Assembly (NCBI GenBank): GCA_010405405.1
Contig: MU004245.1
Coordinates: 251,256 to 315,255 of the forward strand
Reading direction: 5' to 3'
From: Microthyrium microscopicum
Taxonomy: Eukaryota > Ascomycota > Dothideomycetes > Microthyriales > Microthyriaceae
DNA length: 64,000 bases
The translations under genes and the position numbers were made by a program. Under the pieces are notes generated by a model. That model saw only the letters and a list, made by a program, of their open reading frames with translations, was not told the DNA's origin and ran no database searches. Position 1 is the first letter of the stretch; every line of letters starts with the position of its first letter. This document shows positions 35,253 through 46,631 of the stretch, one piece after another.

Positions 35253-37598
35253 ATGGCCCTCCTCAATGCTTGGATTCTGGGGTTGATCCTCTCGACAAGC
35301 GCTGGCGCATATCCAGGCAACGGCGCTTTGGAAAAGCGACAAGGTCACCAGAATAACAACGGGCAGGGTAAAGGCTATGGGAACGGATACCAGTATGGCG
35401 GCAACCAGGGGAAGGGCAATGGAAATGGCAATGGGAAATCTCCAGGAAATTATCAAGCCGGTAACCGTCCGGGTGGGAACAACCAAGGAAAAGGCAATGG
35501 TTATGCGCCAAAATCTTCAGGAAATGACCATGGAGGAAGTATTCAAGGTGGGAACTTTCCAGGCGGGACTTTTCCCTTTCCAGGCGGGTCTTTTCCATTT
35601 CCAGGCGTGAATTTTCCGGGCGGTAACTTTCCTGGAGGAAGTATTCTAGGTCCGAATCAACAGGGAGGAAATAATCAAGGGAAAGGCAATGGCGACGCAA
35701 GTGCTCCTGGGAGTCCTACGAGCATATCATCTGGCGCAACGTCAGAGGCAACATTAGTCACAATAACGACTGTGATTACACACTCACACGTAACGACAAG
35801 CACAATAATAAGGACAACAAGAAGGACAACTTCGAGCGAAATACCAAGTACAACATCAAGCGCAATATCGAGCACGACATCAAGCGCGAAATCAAGCGCG
35901 ACACCATGGGCAACACCATGGGCAATGGGAATCCCAGGCAAACCAGCAGGCACCGAGCATAAACCACCGACTAGCAGTGAGGGTCGGCCGACATCTTCTG
36001 AAGAAGGCCGAGGGAAAGATAATGGTAACGTAAGTCCCCCGTGGAGTCCTATGGGCGAGAAAGACAATGGCAACGTCAGTCCACCGTGGGGTCATACAAC
36101 TGGGAAAGACAATGGCAACGTGAGTCCTCCCTGGAGTCCTACAGGTGGGAAAGACACTGGCAGTGTAACTCCTGCATGGAGTCCCATGAGCGTACCACCA
36201 AGCGTGCCAACAGGCCCAACAAAAGGCAAAGGGCATAAATCGCCGACCAACAATGGAAGCCCACCGCCTCCTAGCAGCGGAGGCACAAGGTCTCCACCGT
36301 CACCAGCAGGCAATGGACATGTAGCACCCAACGGTGGCCATGCAGTAGATGGCAGTGGGACTCATTGGGTAGCAACTTGGACATCAATGCAGCAGCAGGT
36401 GGAGCCCGGCAATATGCCCCCATCACCCTTTGTAAGTTCTGCATCCTAAGCATGAAGAGTGTAGCAGTCTCTAACAACTGCGCTGAACAGTCAGGCTCCT
36501 CCGTATTCAGAGATGCCACCATCCGCCAGACAGTCCACGTCTCCATCGGCGCGTCCCGCATCCGTGTCCAGATATCCAACGTCTTCGGCAGCTCGCCACT
36601 GCCTATTAGCGCCGCGACCGTTGCACTCACAGCCGGCAATCGCGCTGGTGTGAATGGTATCGAGACTAATACACTTCAAGCACTTACCTTTGGCGGCTCA
36701 GCATCCACGACTGTCGCTGCTGGCTCGACCGTATACTCAGATCCCGTAGGCATTTCTGTCAAGCCCGCCAGCATGCTGAGCATCAGTTTGTTCTCACAAG
36801 CGGGACAGAGCGGCAGCCATATCACTGGACATCCAGGTAGCCGGACCACAAGTTGGATGCAGAGCGGGAACCACGTCAACGCCAGTACGGTCAGCGGTGC
36901 GAAGACGGAGCATTGGTACTGGTTAAGTGCGGTCGAGGCATGGGCGCCTGCGTCTGATGGAGCCTTGATGATCTTGGGTGACAGCATAACTGATGGACGT
37001 GGTAGCACTGACAATGCAAACAACCGGTAAGTGTCTTTCACTTGGCTTGAAAATTAGCCGAAGCTGACATCTTTATAGCTGGCCGGACCTGCTGGTCGCG
37101 CGCCTCCAGAAGAACGGTCATGGTAACATCGGCGTGAACAATCAAGCAGCTGGCGGGAACGCCGTACTACGCGGAGGCTTAGGACCACCGCTACTCCAGC
37201 GATACAAGCGGGATGCTCTCCAGCAACAGGGCGTGAAGTGGGTGTTAGTATTCGAAGGAGTTAATGATATTGGTGCGAGCGGCAGTGCTGAACAGCTGAT
37301 ATCCGCTTTTACGACTATTGTGAAAGACTGTAAAGCTGCTGGGCTCAAGGTCTTCGGGGCAACCATACCACCATTCAAGGGAAATAGTTATAGCAGCTCG
37401 GCGCACGAGGCAACGCGGGAGAAGGTAAACCACTGGATATTGACCAGTAAGACTTATGATGCTGTAGTGGACTTTAGCAAGATGATTTCACAAGGAGACG
37501 CCTTGGGAAGCAGATATAATAGTGGCGATGGACTGCATCCAAGTGTTGCTGGATACCAGGCCATGGCTGATGGATTCCCGCTGGACATTTTTAAGTAA
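35253..37598 (+). CDS. secreted SGNH/GDSL hydrolase with repetitive leader
   Basis: Exons 35253-36431, 36491-37026 and 37079-37598; 744 aa. A signal peptide (MALLNAWILGLILSTSAGA) and a Kex2-like site (GALEKRQ) open the protein. Residues 35-365 are low complexity: a Gly/Asn/Lys/Gln-rich part, FPGG repeats, a Ser/Thr run and four 15-residue KDNGNVSPPWSP-type units. The SGNH domain starts near 369 with THWVATWTSM. Block I is LMILGDSITDGRGS (nucleophile Ser558), block III is FEGVNDIGAS, and block V is SGDGLHPSVAGY (Asp722, His725). This is a complete catalytic set of an extracellular esterase of the GDSL type. Relatives usually start just before the WVATWTSM segment after a short signal peptide, so the leader is a lineage addition, perhaps wall-anchoring. 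Confidence 0.9.
36016..36195 (+). repeat. four in-frame 45-bp tandem repeats in the SGNH gene
   Basis: Four 45-bp units start at 36016, 36061, 36106 and 36151. Each encodes a 15-residue variant of KDNGNVSPPWSPMGE; the fourth is the most diverged (KDTGSVTPAWSP). In-frame units of this kind commonly vary in number between strains. Confidence 0.85.
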
Positions 37599-37802
37599 AT
37601 GAGTTTAGTCTGACACTGTAATCAGCTGGTTTTCACTAATACCTTGTTACAATATTCCATGAAAAGGATCCAGGATCCGAGCAGTAGCAGTAGTTGGGTT
37701 GCCATAAATTGGTAACCCCTGAATTGTATGGTAATTTTACACTACTTCATGAATTACCCACGTTTTCGAACTGCTGCTCTATCAGCCCGGCATGATCATA
37801 TT

Positions 37803-40800
37803 CTACTTTCCAAGGTCCTTGAATTCTTCCTCGGTGCTTTTGAGAAGCACACTGTGCTCTGATCGAACAGAGGACCACCAATCCGCCCATGCAGTACTGC
37901 CAACGCCTTCAGGATAGCGCTTCTGAACATCTAGACCGAAGCGAATTACTCCTCGTAGACCCTCTTCAATGCGCTCAATTTCCTGTTTGACGGCCTGCTC
38001 GCGGGGTTTGGTCTTCATGACCACCTTGAAAGGATCGATAAAAGATGGCACAAGAGGGGCCATGGTAGTAGGGAAGTTCTCGATAGCCTTATGGAGGGAC
38101 AAGAGTGAGAGAAGGCGGATCTCATTATCATCCGCAACTCCTCGAATGAGTGGTTCGATCAGTTGATTGAGTTTAGAGGTAGGGAGTACAGGGCTCGAGA
38201 AGAGAGTGTACAGACACTCGTAAGAGGCCTAACAAAAGTTAGCAATCAATTATCCTTAGGTCCATGCGGTAGCAGAAATTTTACCTTTCGAGTTTCGAGA
38301 CCGTCGTCAACCTTATGGGTGAAGGGTCCCATTTTCACCTCTCTAATCAGCTCTGGTCGAATCTTCGCCTCAGCGACAACGGCTGGTACAATCTCATTAA
38401 GCATTGGTACCAAGACGTCATCGATACGAGTATGAGCAGCAGCATTCACAATAGTAAGACTAACGCGGCGGTTTTCCAGCTCAGTTTCCCGGTGGAGGAC
38501 TTGCAAAACGCCGTGGAGCAAAGGAACCAACGCACTAGATACCGCTTTGGTATGGGCAGCTGATGAATCTGATGTGACAGTCACTCGTAAAGCAGACAGG
38601 ACGAGGTTGCGTAGCGATGCAGTAGAGTTCGGTGCAACGAGGAGCTGCTGTAGTTGTGGGAAAAATTCCTGAGGGCTAAGGATGGCAAGACGACCAATGG
38701 ACTCAGATCCGACAGCTTTGCCTTCCTCGGTCTGAGACACTGACATGACCTGGTTCCACAGCTCTTGGACATACGGTGCAAGGTCGCTTTGGCTATCTGC
38801 ATTAACGATTTCGCGGATGGACAGAAGCAGCAACTGCTTGGTTTTGGTGTCCGCATTACCGATGCTGGCAAGAATTACGGGAACGTAAACAGGTATGTTG
38901 CCGGCGCCCGCTCGTCCCAATGCTGTAGCGGCTGCTTGTGCAACAGGTTCTCGAGTAGTTTGGAAGTGTTGAACAAAGAATTGAGGGTCGAGTTGCGATC
39001 GCTCTCCTAGAAGACATGCAGTCTCGCCAAGCACACTAAGAGCCAGACATTGCTTCGTTGCGTCTTGCTGGGTTCTCAACTCGCTGACAAAGCTATCAAT
39101 AGTGACTCCGGTTGAATCACCGCCAGCAACCAGAAGATTGCCGATAGCCTTGCCAACAACTTCGGGGCTGGCTTTGAGGCTTACGTCACGGAGCAGTGCA
39201 GTCATAAGTGGCTTTCCAATGCCTTGCGAGCCGAAGCTACGAACCACAATGATGAGAGCTTTCAGAGTAGTCGAAGGTAATTTGTTGACGAATAGTTGTG
39301 CTATAAGAGGTATGAAGTTGGAAATCCCGGAATTGTGCGGGTCTTTTTCAATGAGTCCCGCAAGGATCATTAAGGCTGGACCCATCAGATGGAAATCAGT
39401 GCTTTTTATCAGTGGTTCCAACTCGGGTAGATATTTCGATATTGACGAGGAGGAGAATTGAGAGCTGCTCCCAGGATTGCTCGTGAGAGTTTTCATAGCT
39501 GAAATACTAGCTCCACGTAGTGACCGACTGGACTTTCGGAACTGTTCTACTAAAGCTTGTGCAACCGTAGGTGCCCAATTATTGGGATAATCCGAGGGGT
39601 TTTTGGCGAGCGAAGCAACAGAATCAATTGCTCGTGCAGCGGCAAGGCGGGTGGTTTCGTTTAACAGCCTATTGAGCAAAAGGGCCATTCCGTGGGTGCG
39701 ATCTTGGGAGGAGAGTAGACCAGGTGAAAGGGATGACTGTCCCAATAGCATGCCAATAGCATGAATTGCGAGACGTCGAACTTCCAAGTCGGCATCGTTA
39801 GAAGAGGCAATATCAGCGAGAGCAGAGTTCAACGTGCTCAGATGTTGCTGACCACTCACGTTTGATGATCGTGGAGGTGTGAGGGCATCTATGAAGTGTT
39901 CTACGCAGACAAGTGCAGCAGCTGATACTTTGGTGATCTTCTCTTTCATAGCAGACATAATGACTGGCAAGGCCTTGGCTATGTACGGCTGGAGCTCCTC
40001 AGAGGCTTGAACTTCTGCAGCCGAACCTAGGAAGATCAAAGCTTCCACTCGATATGCGTTAGTTGCAGCGACCGAGGCTGTCGAGGAGCTAGTTTGCTTG
40101 ATAGCCGACAACACGGTTGGTATGGCATTCTGAAGGTAGTTTGAGAGTTTTCCATGCAGTGCGATCACAAGATCTTTCAGAACAGATGTAGACGACTCTT
40201 TGGTAGCCATTGGACCTGTCTGCATCAGAGCAGATAAGCCTTGAACAATTTGCGGGCTTAGTTTCTCCAAACTGCGAAAGGCACCAGAGGACGGAGGGGA
40301 TATGCTACCATCAGCAAAGCCGGAGGATAGCGAAGTGTTGGTGACACTATCAATCATGCTTGCATCGCTGCCAACTCTACGACGTTTGCGGCTAGGAGGA
40401 GGCGCCATGGATCCCGACGACGCGGACATGCCAGCAATATCTCGTGGGTATGCCACACCACCGGTGATTCGAATGAGTTTTGAGAGTGCTTGGAGTACTT
40501 CCAATCGCACCGTCTCCTCTCGTTCCTTGAAACGACTTATGAGAGCCGGAGCCACAACAGAATAGAGCGTGCCATCCTCAAGCAGATCGCCATCGCTTCG
40601 TGTCGCAACCAGAACATGAGCTACTTTAGCGGCGCATCGACGAACTTTCCAGCTCGTATCATCCTCGTCATCGCCGCCAATGTCTTCTTCAAAGTCGTCA
40701 CCCTCGAGCATATCGTCATCTTCCATCTCGTCTGTATCATCCTCGGCGAAATTTGGATCGTACTTGAGAAATCTCGCAATGATTTCTAAGCATTGTGCTG

Positions 40801-41848
40801 TGACTGGTTTCATTGCATCGGGACAAGCGCCTAGCCAGCTTTCGAGAGCGAGTAAGGCTGCTTCGCGGACTTCATCGGCTTCCGGGTCCCGCTCTTCTGT
40901 CTCTTCCATCAATGCAATATCGTTGTCAATCTCGTCTTGACTCAAGGCACTAAGCGCAAATGGTGCCACTCGGCTTAAGAAGGGAGCAAACTTTTCTGGG
41001 ATAGCACGACACACCGAGCCAATGAGTGAAAAATAAAGCTTTCGATGACTTTTGGTTAAGGATGGTTTTGACAGCGCAGAGATGACTTGTTGCATGAACA
41101 CGCCAAGAAGATTATCTGAGAGGTAAATCGCAAAATGAGACATGGCAGTGACTGCTTTCTTCTTCAAAACCTGGCTCGTCCGACCGCTCTTGATGACTTT
41201 TAGTGATATTTCAGTCAAAGCCGTGACTTCGGCTTCGCGTAGCATGATACCAAAACAATTGGCGACTTCGATCAAAACATCCATGGCATTGCTATCAGTG
41301 CCTTGTTCCATGTCAATAGTGAGCATTGATGGAGGCGGAGGTGGTAAGGCCTGTTGAGCATTTCCGGGGTGAACAACAATGTAGCCTGTAAGTCGAGGAA
41401 TCATTGCCTTACTAATGGCATTGTACGCTTCGATAACAGGCTTGGATCTAGTAACACCCGGACTAGGGCGTGGTAGAGAGACCACAATTTGGCGAAGAGC
41501 CAAAGCTGGTATTGAGCTATCCACGATAGTATCAGTGGACATTGTTGAGATCTTCTCAATCAGCACACAAGTGACTTGCTCGGGTACTTTGTTGACAAAC
41601 GGTCCAACGCATTGTACAGCCATATTTTGTACTTCGCCATTGGTGTCTTGAAGGCACTGGATGAGAGCATCCACTGTTTTGGCTGCTATGCTGTAATCGC
41701 TGCTGAATATGTTTGGAGATGCGGCATTGAGTAATCCGGACAAATCGCTGAGTCCCATATATCGCAGATCTGGGTCTTCTTCTTCCAATTTGGGAAGTAC
41801 GTGGCCCACGCTATAAGCAGTGGGCGGCGCAGGGGCCGAAGCTGCCAT
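37803..41848 (-). CDS. CAND1: CAND1/TIP120, cullin-associated exchange factor
   Basis: Exon 1 is 41848-38285 and exon 2 is 38228-37803, with a 56-nt intron; 1329 aa. The start is MAASAPAPPTAYSVGHVLPK, because the open frame beyond it is 5' leader. KLEEEDPDLRYMGLSDLSGL and DTNGEVQNMAVQCVGPFVNK are the first HEAT repeats of the TIP120 family. The acidic DDTDEMEDDDMLEGDDFEED loop (about 365-395) is also typical. The C-terminus ASYECLYTLFSSPV to KTKPREQAVKQEIERIEEGL is the TIP120 domain. CAND1 binds unneddylated cullin-RBX1 and swaps substrate-receptor modules. Length agrees with the fungal full-length form, not the split CandA-N/CandA-C arrangement of Aspergillus nidulans. Its neighbour DCN1 promotes the opposite step, neddylation. 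Confidence 0.93.
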
Positions 41849-42317
41849 TGTTCTGGTGTGCGTATACGATGCGCAGTGTCTCAGGCGGTCTAAATTGCGG
41901 TATTCGAGAGGTGTTTTGAAGGGAGACGACGAAGATGTAATATGGCGAACGCAGGGGAGGAAAGGGACGTAGATTGCAAGATGGTGGTGGTGAAGTTGTA
42001 GTGAGTTAAATAAAGGTATCAAATGCAAGTTCACTTGCTCAGTTAGAACTTAGGCCCCCGCTGCTGCCCGCTAGGCAGTGCAGGGATCACCTCTATCGAA
42101 CCAGCAAGCTCTTCACGGCCCGAGATTGGCTAATCGATCGGATCAATTTAGAGCTTTGAAAATACATCATTGATCATTGCACACATGAGGTTGAGGTCCA
42201 TCTCCCCCAGCCACTCTTTCATATAGTCTTTCTCTATCTTCCACGTTCAATTCGTTTGCTCTGGGTGCTCAATTGCGTTGGTCTACGTCTAATTGATTCT
42301 CCCGAAGCTTTAAAATC
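41849..42317. promoter_or_regulatory. bidirectional promoter, CAND1 / mitochondrial protein
   Basis: The two starts are divergent and 469 bases apart. CT-rich leaders precede both genes. No clear TATA box is visible. Confidence 0.55.
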
Positions 42318-43002
42318 ATGTTTTCCGTAAGACTTGGAGCTCGTCGCCTGGCTTCTGCTCGTACCGGTCTCAAATCCGTCGTTCCGAGGCTCTCTCAGCA
42401 AAACCTGCGGAGGACGTATGCTAGCTCTTCGGAAGGTGGCAGTTCTGGAGGAAGCGACATACCATGGTACAACCCTATCTCAATGGACCTTTGTTTGGCA
42501 ATTTTATCCTTACTTACTGTTGCATAGGGCCCTTGGTGCAATTGCAATAACCGTTCCCGGCGTTTGGTGGGGACTAAGTTCGAGCAACGAGGTTGAACAT
42601 CACGGTGACGATCACGGCCACGATTCACACGAAGAGAAAGAAGAAGAAGCTCCTGTTGAAGAAAAGCTGAAAGATGATGAAGCCAAGGATGACGAGAAGC
42701 CAGCTAAAGAGAATTCCAAAGATTCCAAAGATGCCAAAGATGCCAAAGACTCCAAGGACTCGGGGGATGACAAGTCGGCCGAGGCTGACAAGGAGGGGGA
42801 AGACAAACCAGAGGAATCATCAAAGGATGATGATGACAAGTCAGACGATGGCGAGGCGAAGAAACCAAGTCCTTCTGAACAGAACCCTACAGGAGCCAAG
42901 CAAAAAACAAAGCCTCTACAGAAGGATTCTACACCAACCAAGACAGCATCCGACTCGGAAAAGGCCAAGATGGCTCCCGAATCCAAAAAGTCATCAGGCT
43001 GA
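42318..43002 (+). CDS. small mitochondrial membrane protein, conserved fungal type
   Basis: Exons 42318-42466 and 42528-43002 (61-nt intron); 207 aa. The N-terminus MFSVRLGARRLASARTGLKS, then RLSQQNLRRTYASSSE, is Arg/Ser-rich with no acid, a strong mitochondrial targeting signal with a likely cut near RRTYAS. Splicing creates DIPWALGAIAITVPGVWWGL, one membrane helix. The rest (about 75-207) is highly charged Lys/Asp/Glu/Ser with many DSKD units and is probably disordered. The join is certain because neither unspliced frame alone holds both the presequence and the tail. The function is not known to me. An inner-membrane anchor facing the intermembrane space is an inference from the topology. 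Confidence 0.8.
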
Positions 43003-43762
43003 GCTCACCAATCATCTATTGACGCCACTGGAGTGGTCGTAGAGCTGGCGGGGAGAAATAGAGACAAAGAAAAGAGCTGATAATTCAATGTACAATTTCA
43101 AGACGTTCCAACCACCTGCATCTTTTTTCTGAAGGCGTCCTCATTTGAGGTACTATTTTAACCTATAATTGCGTGTACATGGAATTAGAAGCCAACGGGC
43201 TGGCGAAGTAAGCGGCATCTTGATACTCTAGTTCCATCAGCCTTGCGGGCCCCGACCAACACTACTAAAGACAATATACCATATTTCGAATCGTAATCGA
43301 TAGGTAGAACATTGACATTTTACTACCGTCTTGGGGCATTAAAGCACTCGATAACAGTACAGAGTATACAAGAGAGCGACATTGATGGAAGCACCCCAGC
43401 TATTTCATCCATCGGTGGGAAGTTTATGAAGCAACCAGCCATTGCTCTGCTCTTATATATTTTCACAACTTCGGTTGATTGCTCTTTACAGGTAGGTGGC
43501 GTTGCAGTGTTCGAGATTCGCGCTCTTTCCCACTTCACTTCCTACCTCGTGTGGTTCAGCTGTGTTGCCTCATCCTGCGAACCGGGTGTTTAACTGTTCT
43601 ACCACTCTTCCGCTCTAACACTTCAACCACAATACCCAAACATCGCTTTGCTCAATCATTCACTTCCCTCTACCTACTATTATTGCAGGATCTCCGCAAA
43701 GAACAAACTATCGCTACATCCAGCCATTTGAACGCAGCTCTTATATTAGCAATACCATCAAC
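43003..43762. other. intergenic with MITE
   Basis: This 760-base stretch holds the 3' flank of the mitochondrial protein gene, then MITE copy 5 (43214-43409), then CT-rich sequence leading to the DCN1 leader region. No gene is seen. Confidence 0.45.
43214..43409. mobile_element. MITE, copy 5, left end eroded
   Basis: The right end ccagctatttcatccatcg matches the right end of copy 1 (ccagctattttgtccatcg). The internal taaagcactcgataacag is identical to that of copy 3. The left end (gatactctagttccatcag) is only weakly recognisable. The span is about 196 bp. Confidence 0.6.
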
Positions 43763-43864
43763 ATGGCCCAGGACAAGAAGAGAAAGTTAGAGAGCGACAG
43801 CTCCAGGCATCGGTCAAAAGCCCAGAAAATGTCGCATCAGCGCTTCGACTCCAGCGGTAAGTGA
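43763..43864 (+). other. possible upstream ORF or first exon, 33 codons
   Basis: ATG at 43763 opens a short Lys/Arg/Ser-rich frame (MAQDKKRKLESDSSRHRSKA) that ends in GGTAAGTGA, where GTAAGT is a perfect donor. It follows a CT-rich leader-like stretch. It could be an upstream ORF in the DCN1 transcript, the first exon of an unrecognised small gene, or chance. No partner exon could be chosen with confidence. Confidence 0.25.
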
Positions 43865-44268
43865 AGACTCTGGCCTTCTTGCAATGAAGTCGTCACAGTT
43901 CTTGCGCATCCAGGTGTAGGGGCCTTCTTGCAGATGCTCCAAAATGAGTAAGACGAACCCAAGAGATCAACTTTGCGGCCAGTTCACTGCTCCACCTCTA
44001 GGCAGTCCAGTTTCTCGAGCATGGGCGATGCATAATTCCGCAATATAATCGTGCACGGGCCTTCAAGGTGGCAGCTTAGAGGGGCGGCCTCATTTCCTCG
44101 ACCTTGGTCCTGGACTCTTGGGTTCCATCCTCAGTGCTTCACTTTCCTTGATATTCCACTCAACTTCATGTACTGATATACCGCCCGGGCCTATCGCTGG
44201 CTGCTTCGTCTTTTCCTCTCACACTTGCTTGCACTATCTCACAGGCATCCTGCGCACCGCTAATCATC

Positions 44269-45616
44269 ATGCCTCCAGCCTACACGACCTCTCAGAAAAA
44301 CACTATCGCGCAGTTCACTTCTGTAACTGGAGCAGAACGTGCACAAGCTGCAAAAGTAGGTTACCTCTTATGCCGTTCTTCTCCATGGTAGTGAGATATG
44401 GCCCCATAACTAATGCTTCATAGCTTCTCAAAGCCGCCAACTGGAATCTCCAAGTAGCAACCAATAAGTAAGTTCTTGTTCAGGCCTCTATTTTCACATG
44501 GTTGGAAGTACGACCTGGTGAAACTTGACGAATCTTTCACTGCCAACGAATTCACGCCCAGGCAGAGAATATCTACGGCCTTTCACTACTCCAGATCCAT
44601 ATTTCGCTATTCATATTCGATATCTGAATCTGCAGATCTCGCTAATACCCACGGATCACTTTGGAACTACCAACCGTTAGCCTCCACCGAGCAGACTACA
44701 AGCTCGAAACTGGACTGTTATTATGTTGGAATACTTCATACTCCTTGGCACCAGGATGTTTCCGACGTAGATCATGGACCTCACCATTTCTATTCAAAAG
44801 ATGAGTACTAACCATGTGCTATTCAACAGTTACTATGGTGCAGCACAAACCGCCCCGGCCCAGGCAGCTCTGGAAGCTCTCTTCGAAAAGTATCGAGGTA
44901 AGATTATCATCGGCGCATATCTCTGTAATACAACCCGACTAAATAATCTGAAGCATACGGAAGCGACCGCACCAACATGGACGTGACTGCGACACAGCGT
45001 TACTTCACCGACATTGGTGTCAATTTTGAAGATGCATCCTCGTTCGTCGCATCCCAAATAGTTCAAAGCCCTTCTCTAGGTGAAGTAACCAAAGAGGGAT
45101 TTGTCAAAGGCTGGAGCGCCCTTAGGTACGGAAATAGATGGCAGCTTAGTGCCTGGCTGACTGGAATCTAGCTGCGACACCATCACCAAGCAAAAGAACG
45201 CAATAGCAAGCTACAAAGCAAACTTGGGGGCTGATACTAACAAGAAGGTGTTGGAAAACGTGTACAAGCACGCTTTCACGTTGCTAATGCAAAGCCCGCA
45301 GCAACGCTCCGCGGACAAAGAAGCGTGTATCGAAATATGGAAGATTCTTTTGTCTGCGCCATCGCTTGATTGGCGTGCACCCAATGCCCCGTGGCTCAAA
45401 CTCTGGATTGACTTTATCCAAAAGCGACAATCCGTGAAGGTCATAACCCGTGATCAGTGGAATCATGTTCTCAAATTCGCTACAGAATCCATGGCAGATC
45501 CAACATTGGGATTTCATAGCGAAGAGCAGAGTTGGCCTTCTATCATCGACGAGTTTGCAGCGGAGATGAAAGAGTATTTGAGCAAATCTCAAGCCAGCGA
45601 AGAGATGGAATTTTAG
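44269..45616 (+). CDS. DCN1: defective in cullin neddylation protein 1
   Basis: Five exons: 44269-44355, 44424-44467, 44830-44897, 44954-45125 and 45172-45616; phases agree, 271 aa. The N-terminus MPPAYTTSQKNTIAQFTSVT, then LLKAANWNLQVATNNYY, is the UBA domain. The rest is the PONY/DUSF domain: ALEALFEKYRAYGSD, TQRYFTDIGVNFED, KEGFVKGWSAL, YKHAFTLLMQSPQQRSADKE, LDWRAPNAPWLKLWIDFIQ and VITRDQWNHVLKFATES. Dcn1 is the scaffold E3 that docks the Nedd8-loaded Ubc12 onto cullin-Rbx1. Length matches yeast Dcn1 (269). Intron 2 (362 nt) is long for this window but has a good ACTAAC branch and CAG acceptor. Confidence 0.94.
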
Positions 45617-46631
45617 GAATGTTCATATCCTACACCCTGTGATACGAATCATTGACGAAAGATTTATTGCATTTGCCGGAGTTAGGGTCAGATGAGGATG
45701 TTCCGATCGAGCAAATAGTCTGTAGTGTACGGGCTTTGGCTAAATTCATGTCGTATCTTGTTCATTCGTGGTTTCTTGTTGTCACGCTCGAGTCAAGAAT
45801 GAGGATTTTTGGCCTCGAAGAGCGGAGAGATTCCGTCGCTCAGGTCTAGAACACTTTAGAATCCTGGTGAGTATTAACTATCCATTGTATTCAACAACTA
45901 ACAGCAGGCAGTGCAATGAGCAGTCCAATATCTTTCGATGTCTTCTGCGTAATACCCGTCGTAACCTCCGCTTCTTTGTGAAATTCGTGACTCTCATCCC
46001 ACAATATTCCTGAACAGATATCGAGGTCATGATTTTGGGTTCTCTCCTCAACCGCGAAGTTGAGATCTGCGACCACAAAGGTCAATTTATTGCCGTGCGG
46101 GCCGCACTGGGCAACTGGAGACCCAGTCTACTGAACTTCCAAATGAGGAGCGTGGTGTCAATTTTGATAGGTGCGTTACTTGTCAGGGCAATATACTACA
46201 AACTCGAATTCACTATGTTAGCACCAGGGTCCGGATCCTACAGCTTGTACCGGACCGCTAGCTGGATATACTTTTGATACAGCGAGCAAAGTATCGTGGA
46301 GGGGAAAATCCTTCCACGCGAATCTATCTTGGCTCCCATGTTTTGGTCTTGATTACTGCTGCACCAGATGAGCTCGTAGCTCTTTGACACTCGTTTCATG
46401 CCATATACGCTCACTACTTTTTGACACAGACTATTTGATTTCTTGTTCAATACGGTTTCTTACACTAGCTGGTGGCTATTCAGTCCCGCTGACGAACGCC
46501 CTGAATGAGTTGGCCATGGGGTGGCTAGATAGGCCAAAACGGGTCTGGAAACGCGGCCTCTTGAAACCACAGGCTGCTCCAGTAATAGTTCCGTTCGTTG
46601 CTATCTCTCGTTACACAAGAAATCCCGGCTG
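45617..46631. other. intergenic, with possible missing 5' exon of the next gene
   Basis: These 1,015 bases have no clear gene. A plus frame at 46384-46632 ends in APVIVPFVAISRYTRNPG, which resembles the stretch that precedes the protease-like domain in relatives of the next gene. It may hold its true N-terminus, but I found no splice that joins it in phase. Confidence 0.35.

Noticed and set aside
42334-42527. Alternative frame through the first exon of the mitochondrial protein gene
   Set aside because: Splicing at 42466/42528 joins the targeting signal to the membrane helix and tail, explaining both frames without it.
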